Source of the DNA: Candidatus Woesearchaeota archaeon
GTDB taxonomy: Archaea > Nanobdellota > Nanobdellia > Woesearchaeales > JACPBV01
DNA: 7,276 nt
Direction: 5' to 3'
Assembly: GCA_019323195.1 (NCBI GenBank)
Contig: JAHWHQ010000064.1
Span: forward strand, 1-7,276
Part shown: in pieces, positions 6,391 to 7,276 of the stretch
How the letters are laid out: every line of letters begins with the position of its first letter
Numbering within the stretch: the stretch's first letter is position 1
Notes under the pieces: generated by a model
What the model was told of the DNA's origin: nothing
The model's input: only the letters and a program-made list of their open reading frames with translations
Database searches by the model: none
Made by a program: the position numbers and the translations under genes

Positions 6391-6615
6391 TCATAAATAG
6401 CCTTTCAGCTCTTTTGCCAAAGGATTGTCTCTGAGACATTCTCTTAATTCTTGAATTGCTTCATTTTGGATTTGTCTAATCCTTTCTTTTGAGAGACCCT
6501 TATATCCCGCTATTTCATCTAAAGTTTTTTTATTAAAAAATCTTTCTATTATTACATCTTTTTTATCTCCTGTAAGCTTATTAGGTAGTTGGTGAATTTG
6601 AGTGTTCATCTCCAC
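6391..6615 (-). CDS. sigma-70 region 4-like domain (C-terminal half of a split sigma factor)
   Basis: The ORF has 74 residues if started at GTG (6613-6615), or 72 from the ATG at 6607-6609. The match to sigma-70 region 4 is clear: L-P-N-K-L-T-G-D-K-K-D-V-I-I-E-R-F-F (10-27), then the helix-turn-helix T-L-D-E-I-A (31-36) and G-L-S-K-E-R-I-R-Q-I-Q-N-E-A-I-Q-E-L-R (40-58), the form seen as GLSRERIRQIE in bacteria. In bacteria this domain contacts the -35 element and the RNA polymerase flap. The ORF is in the same frame as the upstream ORF, separated only by TAG and one codon, and the residues before its ATG also read as sigma sequence, so it looks like the continuation of that protein. If translated separately, AGGT about 8 nt before the ATG is a weak Shine-Dalgarno. 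It ends in TGA. It is AT-rich compared with purB. Confidence 0.72.
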   Translation of the reverse strand: MEMNTQIHQLPNKLTGDKKDVIIERFFNKKTLDEIAGYKGLSKERIRQIQNEAIQELRECLRDNPLAKELKGYL

Positions 6616-6618
6616 TAC

Positions 6619-7167
6619 CTATAAATTTTCATCTGGTTTTAAGGAATTTTCATCTTCTGTTATTTCTTTTAATGTACCTCCCCCTTCTGTAAAAGGTTCC
6701 TCTAAAGAAATATGCTTATAATGCTTTCCTCGTTTTTTAGCTTCTTGTTCCTTTTTTTCATTTTGGAATCCATGCCTTATAACCTCATAAGCAAAAGATG
6801 AGAATTTACAATGTCTTGACAAATCAAATTTTTGAAGACTTATAATCAGAAATTCCTCACCTTTGGAAAACATTTCCTCAGGAAGACCATATTTCTTCAT
6901 TACATCAATGATTAATCCCTTGTTTGATAAAACCAATGCTCCCTCCAGCCAGTCCTTTTTCCTTAAGGTTTTTTTTAATAATTGAACATCTTCTATAAGG
7001 TCATTTATCATTTCTGTCACCTGCTTTAAATTATAGGGACTAACAATATCCAATCTACTATAATTATGGCTTTCCATATATTGGTGTATTAGGGTTAGGT
7101 TCTTTCGTGATAGCTCTATTTCATCAACACTTACTGCCATGTTTACAAAATTACAGACTTCCCGCAT
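6619..7167 (-). CDS. sigma-70 region 2-like protein (N-terminal part of a sigma factor)
   Basis: The ORF has 182 codons. Residues 1-65 are not recognised. Residues 77-95 (A-L-V-L-S-N-K-G-L-I-I-D-V-M-K-K-Y-G) match sigma region 2.1-2.2, usually LVxxNLRLVVxxAKKY. Residues 99-131 (F-S-K-G-E-E-F-L-I-I-S-L-Q-K-F-D, then K-F-S-S-F-A-Y-E-V-I-R) match the EGxxGLxxAVxKFD and KFSTYAxxxIR core of regions 2.2-2.4. The linker H-I-S-L-E-E-P-F-T-E-G-G-G-T-L-K-E-I (152-169), then E-D-E-N-S, is the S-L-D-E-P segment that precedes region 4. Region 3 proper is missing, as in bacterial sporulation sigmas. The ORF ends at an in-frame TAG. Met10 (7138-7140) may be the real start, because the TATA-like box predicts transcription from about 7158. 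Sigma factors are a bacterial feature; what it does beside archaeal TBP/TFB is unknown. Confidence 0.72.
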   Translation of the reverse strand: MREVCNFVNMAVSVDEIELSRKNLTLIHQYMESHNYSRLDIVSPYNLKQVTEMINDLIEDVQLLKKTLRKKDWLEGALVLSNKGLIIDVMKKYGLPEEMFSKGEEFLIISLQKFDLSRHCKFSSFAYEVIRHGFQNEKKEQEAKKRGKHYKHISLEEPFTEGGGTLKEITEDENSLKPDENL

Positions 7168-7178
7168 GTAGCCATTAA

Positions 7179-7188
7179 CTTATATTTC
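7179..7188 (-). promoter_or_regulatory. TATA-like box of the sigma-like gene
   Basis: On the minus strand GAAATATAAG resembles an archaeal TATA box. A start 25 nt below its centre would fall near 7158, downstream of the first ATG (7165-7167) and about 18 nt before the ATG of Met10. This favours the shorter 173-codon reading. A single short AT-rich motif is weak evidence. Confidence 0.35.
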
Positions 7189-7189
7189 T

Positions 7190-7223
7190 AGAATAAAACA
7201 GGAGGAATTATTAATTCCTCCTG
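7190..7223 (-). terminator. perfect 11-bp hairpin with T tract (intrinsic-terminator-like)
   Basis: CAGGAGGAATT (7199-7209) and AATTCCTCCTG (7213-7223) pair completely around the loop ATT. On the minus strand the stem is followed by TTTTATTCT, giving the shape of an intrinsic terminator for a gene entering from the right edge. It separates that gene from the sigma-like ORF. In the plus direction no T tract follows. The stem holds GGAGG and CCTCC, so either strand could also pair with the 16S tail or a Shine-Dalgarno site. Confidence 0.5.
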
Positions 7224-7276
7224 CTGTTGATTTTCTGCTATGAAACTCAACAAACTCATAAACGGATTCTTCAATA

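Noticed and set aside
7165..7275. A partial minus-strand gene entering from the right edge (two open frames ending at 7188-7190 or 7180-7182)
   Set aside because: Two of three frames are open over about 30 codons, and both run through a perfect hairpin. There is no way to choose between them and no recognisable motif.
7240..7276. Plus-strand gene start at ATG 7240 (M-K-L-N-K-L-I-N-G-F-F-N)
   Set aside because: Only 12 codons fit in the window. There is no clear TATA box or Shine-Dalgarno at a proper distance.

Overview
The window is a piece of an archaeal chromosome, most likely from a low-GC, small-genome (DPANN-like) lineage. The archaeal assignment rests on several things seen directly. 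The 16S 3' end has the archaeal form (CCGCCCGTCAAACCACCCGAG, then CTGGATCACCTCCT). A tRNA-Ala sits in the 16S-23S spacer. Bulge-helix-bulge (BHB) introns interrupt both the tRNA and the 23S rRNA. Two plus-strand genes have TATA boxes about 26-28 nt before their start codons, as in leaderless archaeal genes. The DPANN placement is inference; tree building on the rRNA or PurB would settle it.

Layout. Bases 1-428 are the 3' part of 16S rRNA. Bases 481-632 are a tRNA-Ala(UGC) carrying two introns, at 37/38 in the anticodon loop and at 59/60 in the T loop; removing both leaves a well-paired 72-nt cloverleaf. About 719-3741 is a complete 23S rRNA with two further small BHB introns, 43 nt in the helix 81 hairpin and 92 nt in the helix 89 loop. 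The 23S ends are joined by a 20-bp helix. No 5S rRNA follows. A T-rich terminator leads to a four-helix-bundle (S23-like) gene (3925-4365) and then purB (4418-6073), an adenylosuccinate lyase with a roughly 90-residue N-terminal winged-HTH extension.

The right end runs on the minus strand, convergent with purB. It holds a decayed small gene (6070-6384) and two adjacent ORFs (6391-6615 and 6619-7167) that together read as one bacterial-type sigma-70 factor: region 2 and an E-E-P linker in the first, region 4 in the second. They lie in the same frame and are separated by a single amber codon. Archaeal transcription normally uses TBP/TFB, so a sigma-like protein linked to an archaeal rRNA operon is the most surprising item here. 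A hairpin followed by T residues lies upstream of it.

How the parts work together: the rRNA operon transcript should need at least four splicing events by the archaeal tRNA-splicing endonuclease and ligase before it yields working alanine tRNA and large-subunit rRNA. The two plus-strand protein genes appear to be transcribed singly from their own TATA promoters. The minus-strand cluster looks like an accessory or decaying module. Its first gene may be intact, split, inactivated, or read through at the amber codon.
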